From Paenibacillus sp. 481 (lineage in GTDB: Bacteria > Bacillota > Bacilli > Paenibacillales > Paenibacillaceae), in assembly GCF_021223605.1 (NCBI RefSeq), contig NZ_CP075175.1, forward strand, positions 2,672,501 through 2,736,500: a stretch of 64,000 bases of DNA, written 5' to 3'. Positions 52,993 through 62,174 of the stretch are shown here, one piece after another. How positions within the stretch are numbered: position 1 is the stretch's first letter; each line of letters begins with the position of its first letter. The position numbers and the translations under genes are program-made. A model generated the notes under the pieces. That model was not told the DNA's origin, did no database searches, and saw only the letters and a program-made list of their open reading frames with translations.

Positions 52993-53927
52993 GTAGACAA
53001 AGCGACGGGTTGAATGGTGCGGGACCGCAAGGTCATGACCGCTTCTGCCTCGCTTTGCCGTTAACGATAAGGGAAGCCTGGGTACAGGCTTCTTCTTTTT
53101 TATCGGCGAACGGGGTAGACGATGCGGCGCATCATGCTGAGCTGCTGCTGCGTCATGTGCTGCGCATGGAGCGGACGGAATATTTGGTTCGCCTGATGGA
53201 TGAGTTCCCTGAAGCAAATGAGGCAGGTGCATTGTACGAGGAAGCCATAGCACGGCGGGCGCTTGGTGAGCCGACGCAATATATTATCGGAGAGCAATAT
53301 TTTTATGGCTTGCCGTTTGCGGTTACATCGGACGTGCTTATTCCGCGTCCAGAGACTGAACTGCTCGTCGAGGCGCTGCTCGAAGAAGCAGGCTGTCTGT
53401 GGCAGGATGATGCGACGCTTGCCGTGGCTGATATCGGCACGGGCAGTGGTGCTATCGCCTGTACGCTTGCGCATGAGCGTCCAGCATGGCGGGTGACCGC
53501 CGCCGACATTTCACCTGCGGCGCTTGTAGTCGCACGGCGCAATGCCAAGTCGCTTGGCGTAGCAGAGCGTATGCTGTGGCAGCAGGGCGACCTGCTAGAG
53601 CCATTCGCAGGCAAGCGGTTGGACATTCTTGTGTCCAACCCACCTTATATCCCTGCGGAGGACATTGCAGGGCTTATGCGCGAGGTGCGCGATCATGAGC
53701 CGCGCTCGGCGCTGGACGGCGGGCCGGACGGGCTAGACCCTTACCGCCGACTTGTTGCCATGCTATCCCTGTTAGCCGAGCAGCCGCGTTTAATCGGCTT
53801 TGAGGTTGGCCAAGGGCAAGCTCGTGATGTGGCAGCTATGCTCGAAGCTGCGGGCTACAACGCCCGCCTGCGCATCGTGGAGGACTTAGCGGGCATAGAA
53901 CGGCACGTTATCGGCGTGCGGGCTTAA
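52989..53927 (+). CDS. prmC: Release factor glutamine methyltransferase
   Basis: N5-glutamine methyltransferase acting on the GGQ motif of RF1/RF2. 312 residues: SAM motif [17 protein letters not shown] and the substrate-binding NPPY in LVSNPPYIP (about 216). The N-terminal 20 residues are an extension of no known role. It overlaps prfA by four bases. A repeat-rich intergenic region follows. Confidence 0.94.
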   Translation: MSRQSDGLNGAGPQGHDRFCLALPLTIREAWVQASSFLSANGVDDAAHHAELLLRHVLRMERTEYLVRLMDEFPEANEAGALYEEAIARRALGEPTQYIIGEQYFYGLPFAVTSDVLIPRPETELLVEALLEEAGCLWQDDATLAVADIGTGSGAIACTLAHERPAWRVTAADISPAALVVARRNAKSLGVAERMLWQQGDLLEPFAGKRLDILVSNPPYIPAEDIAGLMREVRDHEPRSALDGGPDGLDPYRRLVAMLSLLAEQPRLIGFEVGQGQARDVAAMLEAAGYNARLRIVEDLAGIERHVIGVRA

Positions 53928-53929
53928 GC

Positions 53930-54055
53930 GAGCTAAGTGCTCTAAGTGAGCTAGGCACTCTAAGTGCTCTACGTGCTTTAAGTGTGCTACGTGCTCTAAG
54001 TACTTTAAGTGAGCTAAGGTGCTCTAAGTGTGCTAAGTGATCATAAGTGAGCGTG
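53930..54055. repeat. Tandem 9-10 bp repeats (GTGCTCTAA-like)
   Basis: About fourteen imperfect copies of a unit TGCTCTAAG / TGAGCTAAG / TGCTTTAAG begin within the prmC stop region and continue for 125 bases. No open frame or hairpin of significance. It separates prmC from the terminator at 54118. Confidence 0.65.
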
Positions 54056-54117
54056 CATAGAGCAAGTGATCGGGAATCTCCGCATGCTCAAGCAGGTAAT
54101 ATACATCGTGTACACAT

Positions 54118-54144
54118 GAGCCCCCAACGGGGGCTCTATTTTTT
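54118..54144 (+). terminator. Intrinsic terminator after prmC
   Basis: Perfect 8-bp stem GAGCCCCC/GGGGGCTC with a 3-base loop and a T run. Confidence 0.9.
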
Positions 54145-54164
54145 TGTGCAAATGATAGATTACA

Positions 54165-54194
54165 CGTTTAAATAGATTCCTACCGGACATAATG
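54165..54194 (+). promoter_or_regulatory. Candidate sigma-F promoter of spoIIR
   Basis: GGACATAATG at 54185-54194 fits the sigma-F -10 (GGnnAnAnTR); a weak -35 (CGTTT region) lies 15 bases upstream. The position, 43 bases before spoIIR, and the known forespore expression of that gene support it. The -35 match is poor. Confidence 0.4.
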
Positions 54195-54236
54195 ATAGAC
54201 AAGAGGCGCGCCCAACCTCACAAGGAGTAGAATCAC

Positions 54237-55064
54237 ATGAACTTACGTGTATTCGTGCTCGGTTTAGCTGTTATTACATTAGTGACGGGAACCGTGATGA
54301 GTTGGGAACAAAGCCGCATGCAAGCGGCTGAAGCAAGAACGACAATAACCACAAAGGCATCAGCAGTAACAACGACTTCAAATATAACAACCACATCCAC
54401 AACAGCAACGACTGTCAATTCGACCGTTATTCCCGAGGATGCGATCCGACTTCGTATTTTGGCTAACTCTGATCGTGCACAAGACCAAATCATCAAACGT
54501 GCGGTAAGAGACCGCATCGTAGAAGTGATGAACGGTTGGTTAGCCGCAGATGACAGTCAAGGACAAGCCAAACAGCCACAAACGCGTGCAGAAGCCCGCG
54601 AACTCATAACTGCAAATATGGAGCAGCTCGATGAAGCTGCCAGCGAAGTATTGCAATCATACAACGTATCTTATACCGCAAAGTTAGAACTGAAAGTCGT
54701 ACCTTTTCCGGCAAAATGGTATGGAGGACAAGCCTATCCTGCCGGTGACTACGAGGCGCTACGTATAACGTTAGGCACTGGTGAAGGTCAGAACTGGTGG
54801 TGCGTACTATTTCCTCCACTCTGTTTCATAGATGGGGACACTGCGCAAGCGAAGAGCAGTGAATCCGAGCAGACGAACAACAACAAATCCGAATCTGCAA
54901 CAGCAAAAGAGAGCGACTCCGCTTCTAATGGTTCACATAACGCTGATAACTTTGATCATTCTAATAACTCTGGTCAAACGCAAGAAGTTCGATTTTTTCT
55001 GTGGGATCTTATCGCTTCCTTTTTCACCCTAGTAGGCGACTTGTTGAAAGCGTTGTTTGGATAA
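54237..55064 (+). CDS. spoIIR: Stage II sporulation protein R
   Basis: Signalling protein made in the forespore and exported to the intermembrane space, where it triggers SpoIIGA processing of pro-sigma-E. 275 residues: signal/anchor segment (1-20), Thr-rich spacer (about 30-65), then the conserved IRLRILANSDRAQDQIIKRA, VRDRIV and WWCVLFPPLCFID. A Ser/Asn/Glu-rich segment precedes the hydrophobic C-terminus. AAGGAG precedes the ATG. It follows prfA-prmC as in Bacillus. Confidence 0.93.
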   Translation: MNLRVFVLGLAVITLVTGTVMSWEQSRMQAAEARTTITTKASAVTTTSNITTTSTTATTVNSTVIPEDAIRLRILANSDRAQDQIIKRAVRDRIVEVMNGWLAADDSQGQAKQPQTRAEARELITANMEQLDEAASEVLQSYNVSYTAKLELKVVPFPAKWYGGQAYPAGDYEALRITLGTGEGQNWWCVLFPPLCFIDGDTAQAKSSESEQTNNNKSESATAKESDSASNGSHNADNFDHSNNSGQTQEVRFFLWDLIASFFTLVGDLLKALFG

Positions 55065-55173
55065 TCAGCGAGTAGTTAGCGAGCAGCAGTCAATATGTGA
55101 TTTGAGATTGGACTAGCGAGAACAAGGTGTATATGTTAAAACTAAATAATTGAACTTGTAACCTTAAATAAAG

Positions 55174-55206
55174 AAGATGTCGGAGTCGATTCGGCATCTT
55201 TTCTAT
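55174..55206 (+). terminator. Intrinsic terminator after spoIIR
   Basis: AAGATGTCG (55174-55182) pairs with CGGCATCTT (55192-55200, one G-T pair), followed by TTCTATTG. Confidence 0.6.
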
Positions 55207-55247
55207 TGTTAATAATAAACATGATTAAATATAAGGACGGATTGAAT

Positions 55248-56483
55248 ATGAACGAACAGAATGAGCAGCATACGCAGCACGGGCAAGCGGCGCACGTCCG
55301 AAGTGAGCAGTTAGGGTTGAAAAAAGGAGAAGCGAGTACGACACGTTGGTGGCATATAGCCGATGCTTCTAATGTTTCCAATGCCCCTACTACGCCTACT
55401 ATTTCTACTACTGAGCAGGGTGCGATGCTGCGAGAAGCGGCTGCTATGTTGGCAGCTGGACAGACAGTAGCCTTCCCAACGGAAACGGTGTACGGGCTAG
55501 GTGCAGATGCTCGCAATACCGCTGCTGTGGAACGTATTTTTGCAGCTAAAGGACGTCCATCAGACAATCCGCTTATCGTTCACATTGCCGAGCAAGCCCA
55601 GCTTGACGCGCTGGTCATGCCTTATGGAGATACAGCACGTCGCTTGATGAAGCGCTTTTGGCCTGGGCCGCTCACCATCGTCCTTCCCGTTCGCCCGGAT
55701 TCATTATCACCGCGCGTAACGGCTGGCTTGGACACGGTAGGTGTGCGCATGCCTGCACATGAGATTGCCCTTGCTTTAATCGCAGCAGCGGGCTGCCCTG
55801 TTGCTGCACCGAGTGCAAACCGCTCCGGCAGACCAAGTCCAACCAAAGCCGAGCATGTCCGTGACGATTTAGACGGCCTCATCGGCGGCATCGTTGACGG
55901 TGGGACTACAGGTGTTGGACTGGAGTCCACCGTTGTAGAGCTTATTGGCGATCGTGTGCACGTGCTGCGTCCAGGTGGAATTACCGTAGATATGCTGCGT
56001 GAAGTAGTAGCCGTCGTCACGGTCGATCCAGCAGTAGATCCTGCGGGAGATATGGTGCGAGGTTCTGAATGGGCATCCGGTACACAAGCGGATCATGGAA
56101 ACGATGCGGCCCCCCGTTCCCCGGGAATGAAATATGCACATTACGCCCCTAAGGGTACCATGCAGCTCGTGCAAGGCCGCGATACGGATCAAGTCTCGAC
56201 ATGGATACAACATGCACTAGACGAGGCAAAGCATCGCGGTGAGACGACGGGAGTGCTTGCTTTCAACGAAACCGTATCCCGTTATCAGGCCGACTCTGTC
56301 GTCTCGTTAGGAAGCTTAGCCCACTTAGAAGAAGCGGCGCAGCGTCTGTACGATGCGTTACGCAGCTTTGACGAAGCAGGGGCCTCCGTTATTTATGCAG
56401 AAGCATGTCCTTCTGAAGGAATCGGTATGGCTGTCATGAACCGCCTGGTGAAGGCGGCAGGGCATCGAGTCATCCAACTATAA
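55248..56483 (+). CDS. ywlC: Threonylcarbamoyl-AMP synthase (Sua5/YwlC type)
   Basis: Makes threonylcarbamoyl-AMP from threonine, bicarbonate and ATP for t6A37 of ANN-decoding tRNAs. Long form with YrdC domain (about 60-255; FPTETVYGLGADARN, RPSDNPLIVHI, APSANRSGRPSPT) and C-terminal Sua5 domain (from about 280, SPGMKYAHYAPKG). The ATG at 55248 has AAGGACGG; from there an unusual polar extension of about 60 residues precedes the YrdC domain, so an internal start nearer MLREAAAMLAAGQ is possible. Order matches Bacillus ywlC. Confidence 0.93.
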   Translation: MNEQNEQHTQHGQAAHVRSEQLGLKKGEASTTRWWHIADASNVSNAPTTPTISTTEQGAMLREAAAMLAAGQTVAFPTETVYGLGADARNTAAVERIFAAKGRPSDNPLIVHIAEQAQLDALVMPYGDTARRLMKRFWPGPLTIVLPVRPDSLSPRVTAGLDTVGVRMPAHEIALALIAAAGCPVAAPSANRSGRPSPTKAEHVRDDLDGLIGGIVDGGTTGVGLESTVVELIGDRVHVLRPGGITVDMLREVVAVVTVDPAVDPAGDMVRGSEWASGTQADHGNDAAPRSPGMKYAHYAPKGTMQLVQGRDTDQVSTWIQHALDEAKHRGETTGVLAFNETVSRYQADSVVSLGSLAHLEEAAQRLYDALRSFDEAGASVIYAEACPSEGIGMAVMNRLVKAAGHRVIQL

Positions 56484-56581
56484 GCAAGGAGTAGCATACT
56501 CTAATCACCAGTCCCATTCCGTCATGTTTATGACCTTGTCCGCATAGGTTGAAATAGATAATGGGACGAGGAGAGAGAGCC

Positions 56582-57148
56582 ATGTGGGAGACGATCGAGT
56601 CGGCGGGACAGTGGACAACGATAATCATTATGGCTGTTGCGCTTGGATTCGATGCTTTTTCACTCTGCTTAGGCATCGGGATGAGAGGAGTACGGCACAT
56701 ATATGCTCTTCGAGTTAGCTTCGTTATAGGCATGTTTCACATATTAATGCCGTTAATTGGTATCCTTACAGGTGTGTATATGACAGCTGTGCTCGGGAAC
56801 ATGACTACCTTTGCCGCAGGCGGCTTGCTCATCATGCTCGGGATTCATATGCTATATAGCTCTTTAAAAGGTTCTTCATCGGATTGGATTGATATTAGTA
56901 CGCTCGGAGGCATGTTTCTTTTCGCTGCCAGCGTTTCCGTAGATGCTTTTTCCGTGGGTGTGTCATTAGGGCTTTACCGTTCCGATCTATGGTTGACGAT
57001 CTGTGCCTTTGGTTTGTTTGGTGGCTTGATGTCTGTGCTTGGATTAATGCTTGGCAATCGCATCGGACAGCGGCTAGGTGAATATGGTGAGGCAGCGGGC
57101 GGTGCTATTTTGTTAGCCTTTGGTGTCTTGTTTTTGTTTCCCTCTTGA
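56582..57148 (+). CDS. ywlD: MntP/YwlD-family manganese efflux pump
   Basis: 188 residues with six membrane segments in two repeats, each with the acidic motif: ALGFDAFSLCLGIGM (about 22) and SVSVDAFSVGVSLGL. The MntP family exports Mn2+. The ATG at 56582 follows AGGAGAGA; the frame from 56561 includes that RBS. No Mn-sensing riboswitch or MntR site was identified upstream. Position equals ywlD in Bacillus. Confidence 0.88.
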   Translation: MWETIESAGQWTTIIIMAVALGFDAFSLCLGIGMRGVRHIYALRVSFVIGMFHILMPLIGILTGVYMTAVLGNMTTFAAGGLLIMLGIHMLYSSLKGSSSDWIDISTLGGMFLFAASVSVDAFSVGVSLGLYRSDLWLTICAFGLFGGLMSVLGLMLGNRIGQRLGEYGEAAGGAILLAFGVLFLFPS

Positions 57149-57211
57149 AAAGGGTAAAATATATACAACTCGATCTAGCTACTTTGTAAAGCAGGACGGA
57201 GGGAGATTTGC

Positions 57212-57796
57212 ATGATGAATCGAATATTGTTTGTCTGCACCGGAAATACGTGTCGCAGCCCGATGGCGGAATCATTATTGCGCAAGCTGGCGCAGGAACG
57301 TGGTATTGAGGTGGAAGTGAAATCAGCAGGCGTGGCCGCTTGGAACGGCACTTCGATGTCGGAGCATGCTGCTCAAGTACTTAAGCAGTATGATGCTTCC
57401 AATGATTCTTTTCAATCCACGAGTGTGAATCAAGAAGATATTCAGTGGGCTGATTTAGTACTGACCTTAACAGTAGGACACAAGCAGCAAGTGCTGTATC
57501 AATTTCCAGAAATGACGGACAAGACGTATACCTTAAAGGAATACGTCTTAGATCATAAACAGGCAGAGCAAGCACAACAAGCGTTGCAGGCGCTAATTGC
57601 TGATTTGCAATTAAAGTTATCGCTTGGCACACAGCCAACAGAAGAAGAGCGGGCACAACTGATTGAATTGCAGCGACAGTGTCCCAATTTAGATATTTCG
57701 GATCCTTTTGGCGGCTCGCTTGAACAGTATCAAGCAACAGCTGCGGAAATTCGAGCGATGGTCGAATTATTGTTAGATAAGCTTGCGAAAAAATAA
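57212..57796 (+). CDS. ywlE: Protein-arginine phosphatase (YwlE-like) with an insertion
   Basis: Low-molecular-weight phosphatase fold; YwlE removes phosphate from arginine residues placed by McsB. P-loop CTGNTCRSPMAE (from about residue 9; the Thr after Cys is diagnostic of arginine phosphatases) and general acid in DISDPFGGS. At 194 residues it exceeds the usual 150: about 40 extra residues (from KQAEQAQQALQALI) are inserted ahead of the DP loop. GGAGGGAG precedes the ATG. The riboswitch region follows. Confidence 0.88.
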   Translation: MMNRILFVCTGNTCRSPMAESLLRKLAQERGIEVEVKSAGVAAWNGTSMSEHAAQVLKQYDASNDSFQSTSVNQEDIQWADLVLTLTVGHKQQVLYQFPEMTDKTYTLKEYVLDHKQAEQAQQALQALIADLQLKLSLGTQPTEEERAQLIELQRQCPNLDISDPFGGSLEQYQATAAEIRAMVELLLDKLAKK

Positions 57797-57835
57797 TTGC
57801 GTTTCCTAAGGCAATGCGCTATGATCAAATGCAAA

Positions 57836-57913
57836 CGCAAGGTTCGATGTAACTGGCGACGGAAGTGGGCAACCACGGTGGAGCATCGAACGATACGGCC
57901 GGTCGCCTGGGCA
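57836..57913 (+). promoter_or_regulatory. ZTP (pfl) riboswitch aptamer upstream of rpiB-ywlG-glyA
   Basis: P1 is GTTCGATG (57842-57849) pairing with CATCGAAC (57884-57891). Inside are the invariant ACTGGCG, then a GTGG/CCAC hairpin and GGTGGAGCA. After P1 comes the small GGC/GCC hairpin and the diagnostic CGCCTGGGCA, which forms the pseudoknot with CTGGCG. These are the consensus features of the ZTP/ZMP-sensing pfl RNA, which turns on one-carbon and purine genes when 10-formyl-THF is short. glyA, two genes on, fits that regulon. Confidence 0.88.
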
Positions 57914-57914
57914 A

Positions 57915-57957
57915 AAGAGCAGTGTATGACATTAGTCATGCTATGCTCTTTTTTTCG
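57915..57957 (+). terminator. Riboswitch-controlled terminator
   Basis: AAGAGCA (57915-57921) pairs with TGCTCTT (57944-57950), with a nested ATGAC/GTCAT stem and eight T. It directly abuts the aptamer's pseudoknot strand, the usual layout of a ZTP on-switch. I see no gene in 57958-58131. Confidence 0.85.
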
Positions 57958-58131
57958 TCTTTACGTAAAAAATTCGCTATAATAAGCCTATAGCTTGGTC
58001 ATGAATAGCCGTGCAGATGGATACGAACTTGGACTTGGATGAACTAGTTTATCGTTCCGTATTGCGTTAGTGCTGTTAATGAATGGTTATGTTACACGTA
58101 TAGGTTACGATTTTGATTGGAGGATGAAAAG

Positions 58132-58590
58132 ATGAAAGTTGCAATTGGAGCAGACCACGGTGGCGTGCGTCTGAAAAATGATATTATCGCTGTTATTCAG
58201 GAGCTTGGACATGAGGTTATCGATGTGGGATGCAATTGTTCCGATTCCGTAGACTACCCGGATTATGCTTTACCTGTAGCTGAAATGGTTGCAAAAGGTG
58301 AGGCAGACCGTGGCATTTTGCTATGCGGTACAGGCATTGGTATGTCGATCGCAGCCAACAAAGTGCCAGGTATTCGCTGCGCACTTGTACATGATTTATT
58401 TTCCGCGCAAGCGACGCGTGATCATAACGATACGAACATGCTGGCGATGGGCGAGCGTGTCGTCGGTCCAGGACTGGCGCAAGAAATCGCGCGTGTCTGG
58501 TTATCGACAGAATTTAGCCAAGGTGAACGCCATATGGGTCGCCTTCGTAAAGTGTCGGAAATCGAACAGAAGTACATTTCCACAACATAA
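58132..58590 (+). CDS. rpiB: Ribose-5-phosphate isomerase B
   Basis: RpiB/LacAB-family isomerase interconverting ribose 5-phosphate and ribulose 5-phosphate. 152 residues: GADHGGVRLKNDI, SVDYPDYA, active-site Cys in GILLCGTGIGMSIAANK and the HNDTNMLAMG helix. ATG at 58132 with GGAGGATG upstream; the frame from 58117 includes it. It is the first gene under the ZTP riboswitch. Ribose 5-phosphate is the precursor of PRPP and purines, so the link is sensible. Confidence 0.93.
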   Translation: MKVAIGADHGGVRLKNDIIAVIQELGHEVIDVGCNCSDSVDYPDYALPVAEMVAKGEADRGILLCGTGIGMSIAANKVPGIRCALVHDLFSAQATRDHNDTNMLAMGERVVGPGLAQEIARVWLSTEFSQGERHMGRLRKVSEIEQKYISTT

Positions 58591-58634
58591 ACACCAAGCC
58601 ACATAGATGCTTCATTTAGCGGGAGGTGGTCAGG

Positions 58635-59279
58635 ATGAATGATAACAACAGCAGCATTGACCATGTTGAAAATGAGCTTAAGCGTTCCCGTGATGCACAA
58701 TCCGCTGAGCGTGTTGAGCAAGTGACAGCAGCAGCGGAACGTGCAGCACGAACGCTTGTAGAGGCGGCTGAGCTAAAGTCCGGCCAAATCGTCGTCATCG
58801 GATGCAGTACGAGTGAAATCATCGGCCGTCGCATAGGAACGTCAGGAGCTATCGAGATCGCACAGCAACTGCTGGCAGGCTTCGATGTACTGCGCACGGA
58901 ATATGGGCTCCATGTCGCATATCAATGCTGCGAGCATTTGAACCGTGCATTAGTCGTAGAGCGGCGGACATTGGACATGTACCGCCTCGAAGAGGTGGCA
59001 GCAGTTCCGGTGCCGAAAGCGGGTGGCTCTATGGCTGCAAGTGCATACCTGCACTTGCCAGATGCTTGTCTGGCGGAGTCTATTTCCGCACATGCGGGCA
59101 TTGACATCGGGGAGACGCTTATTGGCATGCACTTGCGTCACGTTGCCGTACCATTGCGTACTGAGGTGCGCTTTATTGGTGAGGCACGCGTCGCGATGGC
59201 GCGTACGCGTCCGAAGCTTATTGGCGGTGAGCGGGCCGTCTATCAGCTGCCGCAGGATGCAGCGGGCAACTGTGAATAA
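58635..59279 (+). CDS. ywlG: YwlG/TIGR01440 family protein
   Basis: A 214-residue protein of the conserved YwlG family (DUF436), always found between rpiB and glyA in Bacillales and of unknown biochemical role. Conserved features include VVIGCSTSEIIGRRIGTSGA, HVAYQCCEHLNRALVVER and PHAGID-like HAGIDIGETLIGMHL. ATG at 58635 with GGGAGGTGG. Part of the rpiB operon. Confidence 0.88.
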   Translation: MNDNNSSIDHVENELKRSRDAQSAERVEQVTAAAERAARTLVEAAELKSGQIVVIGCSTSEIIGRRIGTSGAIEIAQQLLAGFDVLRTEYGLHVAYQCCEHLNRALVVERRTLDMYRLEEVAAVPVPKAGGSMAASAYLHLPDACLAESISAHAGIDIGETLIGMHLRHVAVPLRTEVRFIGEARVAMARTRPKLIGGERAVYQLPQDAAGNCE

Positions 59280-59564
59280 GCATTTGCAATAAGCACTCGA
59301 ATATCCATTCGAATAAGCACGCGAATAACCGTAAGAATGCGCATGTGCATGTGCATTTGTGATATCGCGCTGAATCATTCAAATGGCACAGCATCAACAT
59401 GGATACAATCACCTTCAGTAGTTTGCAGATCTGTCAACAGAATGTATGGTGTTAGTGTAGGAAATCGGTCTACACTGTAAAACATTCAGCCTTCGCTAGA
59501 TCTTATCGTTTTCGACTATTGTCGAGAGAAATCCAAATCAGTAAATTATTTGGGAGGGAATTAA

Positions 59565-60815
59565 ATGGTAGATCATTTGAGAAAAGCAGACCCTGCAGTA
59601 CTTGAGGCAATGAACTTGGAGCTTCAACGTCAACGTGACAACATCGAATTGATAGCATCTGAAAATATCGTCAGCGAAGCGGTTATGGAAGCAATGGGCA
59701 CAGTGCTGACGAATAAATATGCGGAAGGCTACCCTGGTAAACGCTACTATGGCGGCTGTGAGCACGTTGATATCGTCGAAGATATCGCACGCGACCGCGC
59801 TAAAGAGTTGTTCGGTGCAGAACACGTCAACGTACAACCGCACTCTGGCGCACAAGCGAACATGGCTGTTTACTTGGCAGCATTGAAACCTGGTGACACG
59901 GTGCTTGGCATGAACTTGGCGCACGGTGGACACTTGACGCACGGTAGCCCAGTTAATGCTTCTGGCGTTCTGTACAACTTCGTTGCATACGGTGTGGACG
60001 AGCAAACGTTCCGCATCGATTACGATGAAGTTCGCAAATTGGCATTTAAGCATCGTCCGAAAATGCTCGTGGCAGGTGCAAGTGCATACCCACGCACGAT
60101 CGACTTTGAAGCACTTGCTGCCATCGCTAACGATGTAGGCGCATTGTTTATGGTTGATATGGCGCATATCGCCGGTCTTGTTGCTGCGGGCTTGCACCCT
60201 AACCCAGTACCACATGCACACTTCGTTACGACTACGACGCACAAGACATTGCGTGGTCCACGTGGTGGTTTGATTATATGCCGTAAATCATGGGCACAAG
60301 CGATCGATAAAGCTGTGTTCCCTGGTACACAAGGCGGCCCGTTGATGCACGTTATCGCGGCGAAAGCTGTTGCGCTTGGCGAAGCATTAGATCCGTCCTT
60401 CAAGCAGCACGCGGAGCAAGTGGTGAAGAATGCTCAAGCATTGGCAGAAGGCTTGATTGCGGAAGGCTTGAACCTCGTATCCGGTGGTACAGAGAACCAC
60501 TTGATGCTTATCGATACACGTAACATTAACATTACAGGTAAAGACGCGGAAAAAGTGCTCGACTCTGTCGGCATTACAGCGAACAAAAACGCGATCCCGT
60601 TCGATCCGACAAGCCCGTTTGTAACGAGCGGTATTCGTCTTGGTACGCCAGCGGCGACTTCACGCGGTATGGATGAAGCAGCAATGCGCACAATCGCTAA
60701 AGCTGTTGCTATGACGCTGAAGAACCCGACAGACGAAGCGACACTTAACACAGCGCGCGGTCTAGTTCGCGATCTTACAGCGCAATATCCGTTGTATCCT
60801 GCGCTTAAATATTAA
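59565..60815 (+). CDS. glyA: Serine hydroxymethyltransferase
   Basis: PLP enzyme converting serine and THF to glycine and 5,10-methylene-THF. 416 residues: [30 protein letters not shown] Lys in [14 protein letters not shown] (about 225). GGGAGGG precedes the ATG. A 285-base gap with short repeats separates it from ywlG, so it may also have its own promoter. Readthrough from the ZTP riboswitch operon would raise one-carbon supply. Confidence 0.96.
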   Translation: MVDHLRKADPAVLEAMNLELQRQRDNIELIASENIVSEAVMEAMGTVLTNKYAEGYPGKRYYGGCEHVDIVEDIARDRAKELFGAEHVNVQPHSGAQANMAVYLAALKPGDTVLGMNLAHGGHLTHGSPVNASGVLYNFVAYGVDEQTFRIDYDEVRKLAFKHRPKMLVAGASAYPRTIDFEALAAIANDVGALFMVDMAHIAGLVAAGLHPNPVPHAHFVTTTTHKTLRGPRGGLIICRKSWAQAIDKAVFPGTQGGPLMHVIAAKAVALGEALDPSFKQHAEQVVKNAQALAEGLIAEGLNLVSGGTENHLMLIDTRNINITGKDAEKVLDSVGITANKNAIPFDPTSPFVTSGIRLGTPAATSRGMDEAAMRTIAKAVAMTLKNPTDEATLNTARGLVRDLTAQYPLYPALKY

Positions 60816-60827
60816 TATCATTAACAA

Positions 60828-60886
60828 TTGAGAACCCGAAGGTGGTTTTGCTATTACAGCATAGCCATTTTCGGGTTTTCTTTTTG
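60828..60886 (+). terminator. Intrinsic terminator after glyA
   Basis: GAACCCGAA (60831-60839) pairs with TTCGGGTTTTC around a structured 30-base loop, followed by TTTTTG. Confidence 0.75.
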
Positions 60887-60968
60887 ACACATCTCTTCCC
60901 GAATTTCCCAAATGCAATTACAATGGAGAGGAGAAATGATTTTGTAGAGGCGAAGGGGGAAGGTGCGG

Positions 60969-62027
60969 ATGACTTCAATCATGGGACTAATAATTTCGAT
61001 TGTAATTATTTCTGTTCTTGTAATCCTTTATTTGTATAGGGAACATACTAAACGAAGAAATCGCCAACTTGTCTTTAAAGGAAACCCACCTCTGCATCTT
61101 GGCGTAGACAGGGAGCATCCTGTATATCCTTTAGTTGTGCGTTATGAGGAGGCATGGCCTGCTGGCTTTGCAAATCATTTGCGTACGCGGACATTCGCTG
61201 AGCACCCAGAGATGTCAGTTGCGGAATACAAATGGCGCAAACTGGAGCTGGATCGTTTTTTTATCATTAGCGGTATTTTGCGTGAGTCGCATATGTTTAG
61301 CATAAAAGTAGATGATTTATGGCATGAAATGCTTATGTTCACAGAGGAATACGACAGCTGGTGTCAAAATTATATAGGTGTTAAACTTCACCACCGCCCA
61401 AACGTTGCTGCGCAATTAGAGCCAATGCCACATGCACGGGCATGGTTTGATTGGGTGTATAGCCAGTTGTTTGCGCATACACCGTATACGGAGGCGATAT
61501 GGGGGGAGTTTTTCCAATATCGAATGGACTCTAACATACTTCAGTTATTGGAGTCGAGTACAACAGAGCGCTCCATGACATCTACAGCCGGACAGCTTTT
61601 TCATCCCGTGACCTCTGTCACGATTGAGGAAGTAAGTACAGCGGTCAATTATTTAGTGAGCCAAGCTAGAACAAGTATAGAATCAGCGAAATTATCCAAT
61701 TGGGAGTCTGATCTTGAAGGCAGAGGGAATAATGTACACCGAAAGTCTTGTAGCTGCTCGGATTGTTCCAATAGTCGCGATTTAACTTGGGCAGCAACAA
61801 TCATGCTAATCATATCTTGGAATATGACAGACGATAATGACTATGAAAAAGCAATGCAGCCTTTCTTGGATGATATAAGCAATGATCAGCATAAGGCGGC
61901 CACGAGCACGTCCAGCTGCGGTACTGCATATTCATGCTCGTCCCGACCATCAAAATCACCTGTCTCCTCGTGTTCATCAGATGGAGACGCATCCCCCGGC
62001 TGTGGATCGGGCTGCTCTAGTGGCTAA
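60969..62027 (+). CDS. Membrane-anchored GRDP-like (DUF1399) protein with Cys-rich tail
   Basis: 352 residues. One N-terminal membrane helix (about 5-21) and a basic stop-transfer, then a soluble domain with the motif VDDLWHEMLMFTEEYDSWCQ ... GVKLHHRP, the conserved D-x-x-W-H-x-x-x / C / H-H pattern of the glycine-rich-domain-protein-like family. The C-terminus changes to Ser/Cys/Gly-rich sequence: CSCSDC near 260 and a tail ending CGSGCSSG. The ATG at 60969 follows GGGGGAAGG; a GTG two codons earlier is also possible. Function unknown. Confidence 0.7.
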   Translation: MTSIMGLIISIVIISVLVILYLYREHTKRRNRQLVFKGNPPLHLGVDREHPVYPLVVRYEEAWPAGFANHLRTRTFAEHPEMSVAEYKWRKLELDRFFIISGILRESHMFSIKVDDLWHEMLMFTEEYDSWCQNYIGVKLHHRPNVAAQLEPMPHARAWFDWVYSQLFAHTPYTEAIWGEFFQYRMDSNILQLLESSTTERSMTSTAGQLFHPVTSVTIEEVSTAVNYLVSQARTSIESAKLSNWESDLEGRGNNVHRKSCSCSDCSNSRDLTWAATIMLIISWNMTDDNDYEKAMQPFLDDISNDQHKAATSTSSCGTAYSCSSRPSKSPVSSCSSDGDASPGCGSGCSSG

Positions 62028-62136
62028 TCAGGCTTGAATGGGAACGTGTACGGGTACGCGGGCAATAGAAATGTGATTATAGAATTATGAATGTAAAAAT
62101 GTAAGGATGTAAAAATTAAAGGATCATACCCAAATG

Positions 62137-62174
62137 AAGAGGTCGATGCGACAAGTGCAGCGGCCTCTTTTTTA
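62137..62174 (+). terminator. Intrinsic terminator
   Basis: AAGAGGTCG (62137-62145) pairs with CGGCCTCTT (62161-62169, one G-T pair) followed by TTTTT. The rest of 62028-62381 has a possible promoter (TATAATAG near 62302) but no gene that I can support. Confidence 0.75.

Noticed and set aside
57797-57982. 61-codon plus-strand frame between ywlE and rpiB
   Set aside because: The sequence is the ZTP riboswitch and its terminator, not a coding region.
58950-59378. 142-codon minus-strand frame over ywlG
   Set aside because: Shadow of ywlG extended into a repeat-rich gap; no RBS or recognisable domain.
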